Shown: positions 42,253 through 51,830 of the stretch, piece by piece | How the letters are laid out: every line of letters starts with the position of its first letter | Numbering within the stretch: position 1 is the stretch's first letter | Assembly (NCBI RefSeq): GCF_947036865.1 | Contig: NZ_CAMQSF010000007.1 | Span: 1 to 64,000, forward strand | DNA from: an uncultured Caulobacter sp. | Lineage (GTDB): Bacteria; Pseudomonadota; Alphaproteobacteria; Caulobacterales; Caulobacteraceae | Direction: 5' to 3' | DNA: 64,000 nucleotides | Position numbers and translations under genes: made by a program | Notes under the pieces: model-generated | The model's database searches: none | Told to the model about the DNA's origin: nothing | Seen by the model: only the letters and a program-made list of their open reading frames with translations

Positions 42253-43269
42253 TCAGGCCCTGCGGCTCACGGCGAAATCGGCCAGTTCCTCCAGCGCCGC
42301 GCGCCAGTCGCTTTCCGGGAAGATCGCCAGCGCCGTCTTGGCCCTGTCGGCATAGTCGGCCGCGAGGTCGAGCGTGGCGTCCAGGGCGCCCGAGCCGATG
42401 ATCAGCTCGCGGGCGCGGCGGAAGTCGGCCTCGGTCTGCTCGCGGCGGCCGATGGCGCGCTCCCAGAACTCCGCCTCGCGCGGCCCCGAGCGGGCGATGG
42501 CCAACAGCAGCGGCAGGGTCGCCTTGCCTTCGCGGAAATCGTCGCCGGCGTTCTTGCCCAGGGTCTCGGTCGCGCCGCCATAGTCGAGGGCGTCGTCGGC
42601 CAACTGGAACGCCAGGCCCAGGTTCAGGCCATAGGCCTGCAGCGCGGCGGCCTTGGCGGGCTCGGCGCCAGCGGCCACGGCCCCGGCCTCGGAGGCGGCG
42701 GCGAACAGCTCGGCGGTCTTGGCCTGGATGATCTCGAGATAGACCGCCTGCGAGAGATTCAGGTCGTGACTGCGGGTGAGCTGAAGCACCTCGCCCTCGG
42801 CGATCACGCGGCTGGCGCGGGCCAGGATTTCCAGCGCCTTCATCGAGTCGGTCTCGACCATCAGCTCGAAGGCGCGGGCGAACAGGAAGTCGCCGACCAG
42901 CACGCTCTGCGCGCCGCCCCAGATCAGATGGGCGGCCACCTTGCCGCGCCGCAGGGCGCTGCCGTCGACGACGTCGTCATGCAGCAGGGTGGCGGTGTGG
43001 ATGAACTCGACGGCGGCCGCCAGCTTCAGGGCGTGGTCATTGCCCGTGTCGCACAGACGGGCGGCGGCCACGGTCAGCAGGGGCCGAAGACGCTTGCCGC
43101 CGGCGGCGATCAGGTGCTCGGCCAGGGCCGGAATGATCGCCACGTCGCTTTGCATGCGGTCGGTGATCAGGCGGTTGACCCCCGCCATGTCGGCCTCGGC
43201 GAGGCGCACGAGACGATCCACCGAGCCCGACTTCCGGGGGAGGGTCGCTGCGGCTGCGTCCAAAACCAT
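42253..43269 (-). CDS. ispB: Polyprenyl diphosphate synthase (octaprenyl/decaprenyl type)
   Basis: A 338-residue trans-prenyltransferase from the ATG at 43269. It extends farnesyl diphosphate with IPP to make the ubiquinone side chain. The first Asp-rich motif is TATLLHDDVVDGSALRRGK, preceded by GGKRLRPLLTVAAARLC; the second is AFQLADDALDYGG. The small residues before the first motif fit a long-chain synthase, and ubiquinone-10 would be expected for this taxon, but product length cannot be proved here. First gene of a two-gene unit with the membrane protein. Confidence 0.92.
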   Translation of the reverse strand: MVLDAAAATLPRKSGSVDRLVRLAEADMAGVNRLITDRMQSDVAIIPALAEHLIAAGGKRLRPLLTVAAARLCDTGNDHALKLAAAVEFIHTATLLHDDVVDGSALRRGKVAAHLIWGGAQSVLVGDFLFARAFELMVETDSMKALEILARASRVIAEGEVLQLTRSHDLNLSQAVYLEIIQAKTAELFAAASEAGAVAAGAEPAKAAALQAYGLNLGLAFQLADDALDYGGATETLGKNAGDDFREGKATLPLLLAIARSGPREAEFWERAIGRREQTEADFRRARELIIGSGALDATLDLAADYADRAKTALAIFPESDWRAALEELADFAVSRRA

Positions 43270-43361
43270 TCTCTCCTTACGGCGGCCCCCCACGAACCAT
43301 TGCGAGGGACAATGGTGGCGGGATAGGTCAGGGTCAAGGCGAGCACAAGGCCTAGCGAGCA

Positions 43362-44105
43362 TTGGACGACAAGCGGTTGACGGAAGATCGGGTGCTGGGC
43401 GGCCGGGTTCGGCTGTGTCAGGCGCCCGACGGCTACAGGGCCGGCATGGACGCGGCCCTGCTGGCCGCCGCCTGCGACGCCCTGCCCGGCCAGCGCGTGA
43501 TCGAGCCGGGCTGCGGAGTCGGCGGCGCCCTGCTGGCGGCCGCGACGCGGCGGCCCGAGTCAATCTTCCAGGGCGTCGAGCGCGATCCCGCCGCGGCCGC
43601 TCTCGCCACGGGGAACATCGCCCTGAACGGCTTGGACGGGCGGGTTTCGGTTGTTCAGGGCGACATCGAAGCGGGCTTTCGCGCGCTGGATCGGCCGGTG
43701 TTCGACGCGGTGATGGCCAATCCGCCCTTCTTCGACGATCCCGCCGCCCTTCGCGCGCCCTCCCCGGCCAAGCGAGCCGCGTGGATGGCCGACGGCGGCT
43801 TGGCGGCTTGGATCGCCTTCTGTCTGAAGGCGGTGCGAGAGGGCGGGACCATCACCCTGATCCACCGCGCCGACCGCCTGGCCGACCTGCTGGCGCTGCT
43901 GGCCCCCAAGGCCGGCTCGTTCCAGATCCGGCCGATCGCGCCGTTCGCCGACGCCCCGGCCAAGCGCGTTCTGGTGCGCGCCATCAAGACCGGCAAGGCG
44001 CCGCTCGCCTTGCTGCCGCCGCTGGTTCTGCACGACCGCGACGGCGGCAAGCATACGGCCCTGGCCGAGGCGATCTTGCGCGGCGAGGCGGCGCTGGGCT
44101 GGTGA
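43362..44105 (+). CDS. TrmN6-like N6-adenine methyltransferase
   Basis: A 247-residue class I methyltransferase. SAM-binding motif I is VIEPGCGVGGALLAA, and motif IV is VMANPPFFDDP, the NPPF signature of N6-adenine methyltransferases. The N-terminus TEDRVLGGRVRLCQAPDGYR matches YfiC/TrmN6, which methylates A37 of tRNA-Val1. The start is TTG at 43362, the only initiator before TEDRVLGG. Divergent from ispB, with a 92-bp gap. Confidence 0.85.
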   Translation: MDDKRLTEDRVLGGRVRLCQAPDGYRAGMDAALLAAACDALPGQRVIEPGCGVGGALLAAATRRPESIFQGVERDPAAAALATGNIALNGLDGRVSVVQGDIEAGFRALDRPVFDAVMANPPFFDDPAALRAPSPAKRAAWMADGGLAAWIAFCLKAVREGGTITLIHRADRLADLLALLAPKAGSFQIRPIAPFADAPAKRVLVRAIKTGKAPLALLPPLVLHDRDGGKHTALAEAILRGEAALGW

Positions 44106-44188
44106 GCCGGCGGGCGCCGTCAGACTAGACAACGATTTCAACCGCGGCGCGGCTGTGTAACGATGATCTCTCACGGGGGACACCGCTA

Positions 44189-45256
44189 ATGCCGACCGCC
44201 GCGCTCGCCTTCGCCGCCGCCGTGGCGGCGACCGCGCCAGGCAAGATCGATCTCGCTCTCGAGGGGGCGATCGCCAAGGGATTCGCGGGCGAGGTGCTGG
44301 TCACCGATCCCGTCGCGGTCACCTATTCGCGCGCCGTCTCCGCGACGGGTCGGCCCCATAAGCGGGGCGAACTCTGGCGCTGGGCGTCGGTGACGAAGCA
44401 GCTGACGGCGACGCTGACCATGCAGGCGGTGTCGGCCGGACGCCTCTCCCTTGACGACACCGTCGGCGCGCGCCTGCGGGCGTTCAAGGGGCCGAGCGCC
44501 AACCGCGTCACCATCCGAATGCTGTTGCGGCACACCTCCGGTCTTCCCAATCCGGACGACACCGCCGCCGCGACGGAGCGGGACTTTCCCGCCTTCTATC
44601 GCCGAACGCGGTCGGGCGCTGGCGGCGCGGCCGACGCCCTCGGCTACTGCGCGGGGCCGGCCAAGGGGCCGCCGGGCGAGGCGTTCGCCTATAACAACTG
44701 CGATTTCATCGTTCTTGGCGCCATTCTCGAACGCGCGACCGGCAAGCCCTACGCTCTGCTCGCGCGCGACGCCCTGGCGCGGCCGAACGGGCTCGCCACG
44801 CTTCGCATCGCCACCAAGGCGACCGACCAGCGCGCCCTCGTCAAGGGGGTGATGGAAGACGGCTCGCCGGAGCCTCCGTTCAATCTCGCGACCTTTGGCG
44901 CGGCGGGCGCCGCCTATGGCAGCTCGGACGATCTCGCCCGGTTCGACCGCGCGCTTCTCAATGGGACCCTGCTCGACAAGGCGGCGACGGCCGCCAGCTG
45001 GGCCGGCGAACCCAAGCTGGGCTATGTCGCTCTCGGGGTCTGGAGTTTTCCCGCGCCTCTGAAGGGCTGCGAGGGTCCCGTCAAATTGGTTGAACGCCGG
45101 GGGGAGATCGGCGGCGTCGAGGTCCGCAACCTTCTCGCGCCCGAAAGGAAGCTGGCCCTGATCGTCTTCGCGGACCGCGCGGGGATCGATTTCGGGGAAA
45201 TCTGGCAGGGCAAGGGGCTGACCTACGACCTGGCGAGCGCGGCGTTCTGCGGCTGA
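44189..45256 (+). CDS. Secreted serine hydrolase (beta-lactamase fold)
   Basis: A 355-residue protein with a short Ala-rich signal (MPTAALAFAAAVAATAPG). S-x-x-K is WASVTKQLTATLTMQ, the Y-x-N equivalent is AFAYNNCDFIVLGAIL, and a late GEIGG (VERRGEIGGVEVRN) stands where KTG/HxG is expected. RMLLRHTSGLPNPDD is the common loop of class C enzymes. It ends in a cysteine pair (GYCAGP and SAAFCG) that may form a disulphide. Substrate unknown. Shares only general fold with the larger enzyme at 34053-36197. Confidence 0.85.
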   Translation: MPTAALAFAAAVAATAPGKIDLALEGAIAKGFAGEVLVTDPVAVTYSRAVSATGRPHKRGELWRWASVTKQLTATLTMQAVSAGRLSLDDTVGARLRAFKGPSANRVTIRMLLRHTSGLPNPDDTAAATERDFPAFYRRTRSGAGGAADALGYCAGPAKGPPGEAFAYNNCDFIVLGAILERATGKPYALLARDALARPNGLATLRIATKATDQRALVKGVMEDGSPEPPFNLATFGAAGAAYGSSDDLARFDRALLNGTLLDKAATAASWAGEPKLGYVALGVWSFPAPLKGCEGPVKLVERRGEIGGVEVRNLLAPERKLALIVFADRAGIDFGEIWQGKGLTYDLASAAFCG

Positions 45257-45297
45257 CCAGAAGGACCGCGCGACGGCGCCGAGCGAGCCCGCCCCCC

Positions 45298-45858
45298 CTA
45301 CTCCGCGTACAGCGCCAGGGCCTCCAGGCACAGCTCCAGCCCGGTCAAATCCCGCAGCGGATCCTGGGTGACGATCACGAACAGACGCCTGGCCTCGGCC
45401 CACAGCATGACGGTCTCGGGCAGGCCGTGGTCCTCGATCTCGCAGCCGTCGCCGTCGCGCCAGACGCGATGCTCGTCGAGACTGGCGCCCATGATCGCGT
45501 CGACTCGCGCCACGTACTCGGCCTGAACCTCGTCGGTGACGTTCAGATAGGCGAAGGTGGGCTTGCCAAGGCCCGCCAGGACGCCCGCCTCGAACACCGC
45601 GGCGGTGTCGGCCGAGGGGCCCCGGAACGGGGTCAGGTTGATGACCGCGGCGTCGGCCTGGCGCAATTGCGCCATCCGGGCGGCGTAGTACTGGCGAGCC
45701 GCCAACTCGTCGCCGCTCTCGCCGGGCGGCATTCGGGTGGGCAAAATGGCCTCCAGGCCGGCGTCGAGGCACAAGGCGCGTTGGCGGGCGGCCTGGACTT
45801 CGTGGTCGGGAAGCCAGGCCTCGGGGCCGGCGAGCCATAGGGAACGGACGGGGCGCAT
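45298..45858 (-). CDS. Nucleoside 2-deoxyribosyltransferase-like protein
   Basis: A 186-residue protein with the NDT fold: SLWLAGPEAWLPDHEV at the start gives the nucleotide-binding loop, and AAVINLTPFRGPSADTAAVF then EAGVLAGLGKPTFAYLNV contains the family's D...D.G...E.G region with the likely nucleophilic Glu. These enzymes swap bases between 2-deoxyribonucleosides; some relatives act in nucleotide-signalling defence. It stands alone on the minus strand. Confidence 0.8.
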   Translation of the reverse strand: MRPVRSLWLAGPEAWLPDHEVQAARQRALCLDAGLEAILPTRMPPGESGDELAARQYYAARMAQLRQADAAVINLTPFRGPSADTAAVFEAGVLAGLGKPTFAYLNVTDEVQAEYVARVDAIMGASLDEHRVWRDGDGCEIEDHGLPETVMLWAEARRLFVIVTQDPLRDLTGLELCLEALALYAE

Positions 45859-45947
45859 GGCGTCTTAGGTCTGGTCCCCGAGGGTCGGAGTCAATGCCGC
45901 GTCCGGCGAAAGACCAGGAACGCGATCAGGAGAACGTCTAGGAGCCG

Positions 45948-46754
45948 ATGCGGTCGATCCCCCGAAGAACCTTGTTGACCGGCGCGCTTGGCCTGGCCGC
46001 CTCCCCGGCCCTGGCCGCGCGGGCCGAGCCGTGGATCGCCTACGAGGGGCGTTTGCGCGGCCTGCTGGCCGATCCGCCAGGGGGCGATTTCGATCCCGAG
46101 TTCGAACAGACGCTGCTGGACCTCAACAACATCTTCCGCGACCGCCAAGGCCGGGGCGCTCTGGCCTGGGACAAGGGCCTCAGCCTGGCGGCCCGCGCGC
46201 ACGCCGCCGACATCGCCACCACCGGCGTGTTCGACCACATGACGCGCGAAGGCTACTCCCCCGCCGGGCGCGTCGGCCTCCTGGCCCGAGACCTGATCGG
46301 CGCGCCGGGCGAGAACATCGCCATGCGCCGCAACGCCTCGGGCGCGGTGCGGACCGAACAGATCATGGAGCAGTGGAAGACCAGTCCTGGCCACCGCGCC
46401 AACCTGCTGGCCCCGGGCTTCACCCATGTGGGCTATGGCGTTCTGCGCCAGGGCCTCCGCGTCTATGCGGTTGGCGCCTATGCCCAAGTCGTCGCGCGTC
46501 TGGCCGCGCCCGCGCCTCTGCGCGTGGCCTCGACCGACGCGATCGCCCGCGCCCTGACGAACGCCACGCCGTCGATCGAGCAGTTCTCGGTCTCCGAACC
46601 GGGCGGCGAGATCCTGACCACGACCTATGTCGAGGGCGTTCCGGGCCGCCCGCCGCCCAGGCTGGCGCCCGGCGCCTGGCAGCTGCGCCCGCACCTGATC
46701 ACGAGCGAGCGCAACTACCTGGTGGCCTGGGGGCCGGTGTTCGTGCTGAGCTAG
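45948..46754 (+). CDS. Exported CAP/SCP-domain protein
   Basis: A 268-residue protein with a Tat-like signal (MRSIPRRTLLTGALGLAASP, twin Arg then ALAA). The CAP domain spans about residues 55-180: LLDLNNIFRDRQGRGALAWD, LAARAHAADIATTGVFDHMT, GENIAMR, and WKTSPGHRANLLAPGFTHVG with GYGV. The conserved His and Glu residues of the CAP cavity are present. A C-terminal 90-residue extension is not recognised. Role unknown, possibly cell-envelope related. Convergent with the SRPBCC gene, 4-bp overlap. Confidence 0.86.
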   Translation: MRSIPRRTLLTGALGLAASPALAARAEPWIAYEGRLRGLLADPPGGDFDPEFEQTLLDLNNIFRDRQGRGALAWDKGLSLAARAHAADIATTGVFDHMTREGYSPAGRVGLLARDLIGAPGENIAMRRNASGAVRTEQIMEQWKTSPGHRANLLAPGFTHVGYGVLRQGLRVYAVGAYAQVVARLAAPAPLRVASTDAIARALTNATPSIEQFSVSEPGGEILTTTYVEGVPGRPPPRLAPGAWQLRPHLITSERNYLVAWGPVFVLS

Positions 46755-47242
46755 CCGGCCAGTTCGACGAGCAGTTCGTCCAGTTGCTCGAACTGGATCG
46801 GCAGGCCGGCGGCCGAGCCCTGCAGGGCCTCGTCGCAGGCGTCCTTGCTGGGATAGAGCTCGCTCAACGTCAGCAGGGTCTTGTCGCCCCGGTCCTCGAA
46901 GGTGACGGTCGTGACGGTGATCTCGCCGCTTTCCTCGTTGGTCCAGACGATCTTCGAGGGCGGGACGACCTCGACGTACTTGCCGTAGAAGGCCATGGCG
47001 TTGGCGGCGTCGAGGCCGAACTCCAGGCGATAGCCGCCGCCGGTTCGCACGTCCATTTCGCAGGCCCGCAGCGGTACGCCCAGAGCCTTGGGGACCCACC
47101 ACCGCTGGAAGAGCTCGGCCCGGCTCCAGGCCTCGAACACGATCCGCGCCGGGGCGTCGAACACGCGGGTGACGACCAGTTCCCGGTCCGACTTGCGCGT
47201 CACCACCGTCTCACGCGCCTGAGCGCCGCTATTCCCGTCCAT
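46751..47242 (-). CDS. SRPBCC (AHSA1-type) protein
   Basis: A 163-residue START-like protein. RELVVTRVFDAPARIVFEAW then SRAELFQRWWVPK, CEMDVRTGGGYRLEF and the C-terminal helix GLPIQFEQLDELLVELAG are typical of AHSA1 proteins encoded with ArsR repressors. It overlaps the upstream ArsR gene by 14 bp, so the two are one operon. It likely binds a small hydrophobic ligand; no enzymatic residue is evident. Confidence 0.87.
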   Translation of the reverse strand: MDGNSGAQARETVVTRKSDRELVVTRVFDAPARIVFEAWSRAELFQRWWVPKALGVPLRACEMDVRTGGGYRLEFGLDAANAMAFYGKYVEVVPPSKIVWTNEESGEITVTTVTFEDRGDKTLLTLSELYPSKDACDEALQGSAAGLPIQFEQLDELLVELAG

Positions 47243-47585
47243 CCGTCTCTTCCCTTCGCTTCAAATCCTCGACGACCGCGTCCAGCGCTTCGAAGCGCAG
47301 CGCCCAGCGCTGGCGGTAGCGCTCGATCCAGGCCGCTTCCGCGTCCAGCCCCCCGGCGGCGAGCCGGCAGGTCCGCACCCGTCCGAGCTTTTCCGTCTTC
47401 ACCAGGCCCGCCTCTTCCAGCACCGCGACGTGCTTCTTGATGCCCGTCAGGGTCATCTGGAACCGGTTGGCGAGTTCAGTGATCGACGCCTCGCCGCGGC
47501 CGAGTTCCTCGAGCACGCCGCGCCGGGTGGCGTCGGAAAGCGCGGCGAACGAAACGTCGAGGCGGGCGGCTAAATACTGAACCAT
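47229..47585 (-). CDS. ArsR-family transcriptional regulator
   Basis: A 118-residue winged-helix regulator from the ATG at 47585 (MVQYLAARLDVSFAALSDAT). The DNA-binding helix-turn-helix is EASITELANRFQMTLTGIKK with HVAVLEEAGLVKTEKLGR. It is the ArsR subtype paired with SRPBCC proteins, lacking the metal-binding cysteines of true ArsR. The start codon sits in the middle of a palindrome (47570-47599), which suggests autorepression and probably leaderless or very short-leader translation. A start six codons upstream (47603) is possible. Confidence 0.87.
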   Translation of the reverse strand: MVQYLAARLDVSFAALSDATRRGVLEELGRGEASITELANRFQMTLTGIKKHVAVLEEAGLVKTEKLGRVRTCRLAAGGLDAEAAWIERYRQRWALRFEALDAVVEDLKRREETDGRE

Positions 47586-47599
47586 GTAGTTCAGTTTAG
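47570..47599. promoter_or_regulatory. Probable ArsR operator overlapping its own start codon
   Basis: CTAAATACTGAAC then CATGTA then GTTCAGTTTAG is an AT-rich inverted repeat: CTGAAC and GTTCAG arms with outer CTAAA/TTTAG, apart from two extra bases on one side. It is centred on the ATG of the ArsR gene. Confidence 0.6.
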
Positions 47600-47669
47600 G
47601 CACGGTCGGCGCGCCGGCGCAAGCGCCAAACGAAGGCTGGCCTCGGCGTGGATCGCCCCTTGGAGGCGT

Positions 47670-47755
47670 CCTCGCCCTTCGACAAGCTCAGGGTGAGGAC
47701 GACAGTGGGCGCCGTTCGCACAAAATCCTCATCCTGAGCTTGTCGAAGGACGAGG
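47670..47755. repeat. Extragenic palindrome, CTTCGACAAGCTCAGG family
   Basis: Left arm CCTCGCCCTTCGACAAGCTC continuing AGGGTGAGG, right arm CCTCATCCTGAGCTTGTCGA continuing AGGACGAGG; 29 bp per arm with only two mismatches, 28-bp spacer. It lies between the ilvC terminator and the ArsR operator. Confidence 0.9.
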
Positions 47756-47787
47756 ATTTCCGGCCGGGACGACACAACTCGCCAAAC

Positions 47788-47820
47788 GAAAAGCCCCCGG
47801 CCTGGGAGGGCCGAGGGCTT
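47788..47820 (-). terminator. Intrinsic terminator of ilvC
   Basis: On the minus strand AAGCCCTCGGCC-CTCCCA-GGCCGGGGGCTT forms a 12-bp stem (one G-U) followed by TTCGTTT. It lies about 90 bp after the ilvC stop codon. Confidence 0.88.
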
Positions 47821-47906
47821 CGTGGGATTTAAGCTTGGGTACTGAAAAGGGCTTGGCTCGCCGCGCGATGGCCGCCGAAACCGGCGACCACTTTCGGCTA
47901 TCGCGC

Positions 47907-49016
<1,110 letters not shown>

Positions 49017-49067
49017 TCAAGGCGAAGCCGACAGAACGCGAAAATCCGGACCCTTCGCGGACCCGTT

Positions 49068-49103
49068 CTAGGCGCTCGCGCGCCTCATCGCCACGCCGAC
49101 CAT
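49068..49103 (-). CDS. Possible short leader frame upstream of ilvC (tentative)
   Basis: An 11-codon frame, MVGVAMRRASA, starts with ATG at 49103 and ends with TAG at 49068-49070, about 140 bp before ilvC. A hairpin AGGCGC-GCGA-GCGCCT covers its last codons. Two Val codons are present, but there is no clear ribosome site and no good terminator, so a regulatory role is only a possibility. Confidence 0.25.
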   Translation of the reverse strand: MVGVAMRRASA

Positions 49104-49177
49104 GACCTTAAGCGGCCAAACCCGCCCGTCCTCTAGCGTTCGCCCCCTTCCCCGCTTGGAGGAAAGGGGCGTCCGGC

Positions 49178-50179
49178 TTACCAGAAGAGGTCGTAATAGA
49201 CGCTCAGGACCTGGCCGCTCCAGATGTCGACCAGGAGGGCGTCGTCGCCGACCCGGACCCACTCGCAGCCGATCGGCGGCAGCGGCAGGTCATAGAGGCG
49301 CCAGTCGAGATAGTACGAGCTGGAGTACCAGCCGCCCGGCAGATAGTCGCCGAAGCTCCAGGTCCGCACGTACCAGCCGCTGGGATAGCGATAGGCCGGC
49401 GCGCGATAGCGGTGGATGGCGCGGTAGCTGGGGCGGAAGTCGTCGCGATCGTACCGCGGACGTCCCCGGTCGCGATCGCGGTAGTGGCCATAGCCCGGAC
49501 CGCGCCGGTCGTCGCGATCCCAGCCGCCCCGGTCATTGTTCCAGCTGTTACCGCCCCAGTTGTTGCCCCAGTTGTTGCCCCAGCGGTTGTCGTTCCAGCG
49601 GTTGTTGTCGCGATCGCGGTCCCAGCCGCCGGGGCGGTTGTCGCGCCGGTCGTCTCGGTCCCAGCCGCCCCGGTTTCCGTTGCGGTCCCAACCGCCGCGG
49701 TCGCGGTGGTCGTCGCCGCCGCGGTTCCAGTCGCGACCGCCGGGTTGCGGCTGAGGTTGGGGTTGGGGTTGCGGCTGAGGTTGGGGCTGCGGACGATCGC
49801 CGCCCCGGTTCCAGCCGCCGCGATCGCCGCCCTGCCAGCCGCCGCCTTGCCAACCGCCGCGGTCGCCGCGATTCCAGTCGCCGCCGCCCCGGTTCTGAGG
49901 TTGAGGTTGGGGTTGGGGCTGAGGCTGGGGTTGAGGTTGCGGCTGAGGGCGGTCGCCGCCCCGGTTCCAACCGCCGCGATCGCCGCCACGGTCTCCCGCG
50001 CCCTGCCAGCCGCCACGATCGCCGCCGCGATCACCGCGATCGCGGTGACCCTCGCCGTCCGACGGCGTCATCCGGTCCTGTTGTTGCAGCTGCGCGACCA
50101 CCGCCCCCGCCGCCCCCGCCTGCGCGCCCGCGCCGCCGAGCAGCGAGAGCGCCAGGGCGGTCGTGATCAGACGTTTCAT
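49178..50179 (-). CDS. RcnB-like exported protein with Arg/Asp/Gly and Pro-Gln repeats
   Basis: A 333-residue protein from the ATG at 50179. Signal peptide MKRLITTALALSLLGGAGAQ-AGA. Residues 40-235 are low complexity: DRGGW/NRGGDR units and two Pro-Gln tracts of about nine PQ pairs each. The C-terminal 90 residues are an RcnB-type domain: WSFGDYLPGGWYSSSYYLDW, RLYDLPLPPIGCEWVRVGDD, ALLVDIWSGQVLSVYYDLFW. RcnB of E. coli is periplasmic and affects Ni/Co homeostasis; many alphaproteobacterial relatives carry such repeat regions. Tract length may vary between strains. Confidence 0.82.
   Translation of the reverse strand: MKRLITTALALSLLGGAGAQAGAAGAVVAQLQQQDRMTPSDGEGHRDRGDRGGDRGGWQGAGDRGGDRGGWNRGGDRPQPQPQPQPQPQPQPQPQNRGGGDWNRGDRGGWQGGGWQGGDRGGWNRGGDRPQPQPQPQPQPQPQPQPGGRDWNRGGDDHRDRGGWDRNGNRGGWDRDDRRDNRPGGWDRDRDNNRWNDNRWGNNWGNNWGGNSWNNDRGGWDRDDRRGPGYGHYRDRDRGRPRYDRDDFRPSYRAIHRYRAPAYRYPSGWYVRTWSFGDYLPGGWYSSSYYLDWRLYDLPLPPIGCEWVRVGDDALLVDIWSGQVLSVYYDLFW
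49744..49950. repeat. Hexanucleotide minisatellites encoding Pro-Gln tracts
   Basis: Two runs of 6-bp units of the form GGTTGN/GGCTGN (about 49744-49793 and 49893-49947) encode PQ repeats on the minus strand. The runs are separated by about 100 bp that also repeat at protein level (WNRGGDRPQPQ appears twice), so a larger unit has been duplicated. Confidence 0.85.
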
Positions 50180-50279
50180 TTCGTGCTCCGAAGGGCCTTG
50201 AAGCGCGGCCCGGGCTTGTCCCTTGATAGCACTCTCGGACTCGCCGGATGAACCAGGCTTGAACGAACCGAACGAGGGC

Positions 50280-50843
50280 ATGATGACCGCTCACTTCAAC
50301 GATGTCGTCGCCTTCTGGCGCCAGGCGGGGCCCAAGAAGTGGTTCGCCAAGGACACCGCCTTCGACCAGGCGATCATCCTGAAGTTCGAGCAGACGCATT
50401 ATCGCGCCGCGATGCGCCGCTACGACGCCTGGAACGACGCGCCGGAGGGCGCGCTGGCGCTGCTGATCCTGCTGGACCAGTTCCCGCGCAACATGTTCCG
50501 CGGCACGCCGCACGCCTTCGCCACCGACCCGCTGGCCCGGATGTTCGCCCGCCAGGCCATCGCCGCCGGCCACGACCAGGATCCGGCGATAGCGCCCGAA
50601 CTCCGCCGGTTCTTCTACCTGCCGTTCGAGCATTCGGAATCGCTGGTCGACCAGGAGTTCAGCGTCCAGCTGTTCGCGGCCCTGCAGGCCGACACGGGCG
50701 ACGAGGAATCGATGAAATACGCCCTCCTCCACCGCGACATCATCGCCCGCTTCGGGCGCTTCCCGCACCGCAACGCGGGCTTCGGCCGCGAGACCACGCC
50801 CGCCGAGCAGGAATTCCTCGACGAGGGCGGCTTCGCCGGCTGA
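50280..50843 (+). CDS. DUF924 protein
   Basis: A 187-residue protein with two adjacent ATG starts (50280, 50283). The DUF924 pattern is complete: DVVAFWRQAGPKKWFAKDTA, LALLILLDQFPRNMFRGTPH, FFYLPFEHSESLVDQE and the C-terminal RFGRFPHRNAGFGRETTPAE. The fold is an all-helical TPR-like repeat. Function is not known. Divergent from the RcnB-like gene. Confidence 0.87.
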   Translation: MMTAHFNDVVAFWRQAGPKKWFAKDTAFDQAIILKFEQTHYRAAMRRYDAWNDAPEGALALLILLDQFPRNMFRGTPHAFATDPLARMFARQAIAAGHDQDPAIAPELRRFFYLPFEHSESLVDQEFSVQLFAALQADTGDEESMKYALLHRDIIARFGRFPHRNAGFGRETTPAEQEFLDEGGFAG

Positions 50844-50936
50844 ACGGTCCACAGGCAAGCGCGCGGTTCGCTCAGAGTTGATTGGCCAGCCCATTGCGTC
50901 CGCGCGAGGCTAGGGGTTCAAAGCGGACGATTCGCC

Positions 50937-51779
50937 ATGAACGCCATCCTGCCCCTCGCCACGCGGCCCGCCGCGACCGACCATCCCGAGCGCCAGTATC
51001 TGGCCCTGCTGGCCGACATCCTGGAAAACGGGGTCGAGCGCGGCGACCGCACGGGCACCGGCACGCTGGGCGTGTTCGGCCGGCAGATCCGTTTCGATCT
51101 GGCCCAGGGCTTCCCGGTCCTGACCACCAAGAAGCTGCACCTACGCTCGATCATCATCGAGCTGTTGTGGTTCCTGAAGGGCGACACCAACATCGCCTAT
51201 CTGAAGGACAACGGCGTACGCATCTGGGACGAGTGGGCCGACGAGAACGGCGACCTCGGGCCCGTCTACGGCAAGCAGTGGCGCTCGTGGGCCACCCCCG
51301 ACGGTCGGGTGATCGACCAGATCGCCAACCTGGTCGAGAACCTGAAGACCAATCCCAACAGCCGCCGGCACATCGTCACGGCCTGGAACCCGGCCGACGT
51401 CGACGACATGGCCCTGCCGCCCTGCCACTGCCTGTTCCAGTTCTTCGTCGCCGACGGCAAGCTCTCCTGCCAGCTCTATCAGCGCAGCGCCGACGTCTTT
51501 CTGGGCGTGCCGTTCAACATCGCCAGCTACGCCCTTCTGACCCTGATGGTCGCCAAGGTCGTGGGACTGGAGCCCGGCGAGTTCGTTCACACCTTCGGCG
51601 ACGCCCACCTCTATCTGAACCACCTGGACCAGGCCCGCGAGCAGCTGACTCGCGAGCCCTATCCGTTCCCGACGATGAAGATCGCCGACAAGCGCGATCT
51701 GTTCGGCTTCACGTACGAGGACTTCACGCTGGAGGGCTATCAGGCCCACCCGCACATCAAGGCCGAGGTGTCGGTTTAG
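50937..51779 (+). CDS. thyA: Thymidylate synthase (ThyA)
   Basis: A 280-residue folate-dependent synthase converting dUMP to dTMP. The catalytic cysteine is in [19 protein letters not shown], the dUMP-binding arginine region is [11 protein letters not shown], and [20 protein letters not shown] is the family's strongest signature. About 15 extra N-terminal residues ([20 protein letters not shown]) distinguish it from the 264-residue E. coli enzyme. folA lies 1.2 kb downstream on the same strand, separated by an oppositely directed quinone reductase gene. Confidence 0.96.
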   Translation: MNAILPLATRPAATDHPERQYLALLADILENGVERGDRTGTGTLGVFGRQIRFDLAQGFPVLTTKKLHLRSIIIELLWFLKGDTNIAYLKDNGVRIWDEWADENGDLGPVYGKQWRSWATPDGRVIDQIANLVENLKTNPNSRRHIVTAWNPADVDDMALPPCHCLFQFFVADGKLSCQLYQRSADVFLGVPFNIASYALLTLMVAKVVGLEPGEFVHTFGDAHLYLNHLDQAREQLTREPYPFPTMKIADKRDLFGFTYEDFTLEGYQAHPHIKAEVSV

Positions 51780-51830
51780 GGGTGGGAGCGGGGTCGCCCT
51801 CTTCCTCTTGCGGGAAAGAGAGACAGCCCG

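Noticed and set aside
49744-49950. Short regular repeats considered as a CRISPR array
   Set aside because: Units are 6 bp without spacers and lie inside a coding frame as PQ codons.
49204-50034. A 276-codon Thr/Ala/Gly-rich frame overlapping the RcnB-like gene
   Set aside because: Its regularity only reflects the repeats in the real frame; it lacks a signal peptide and the RcnB domain.
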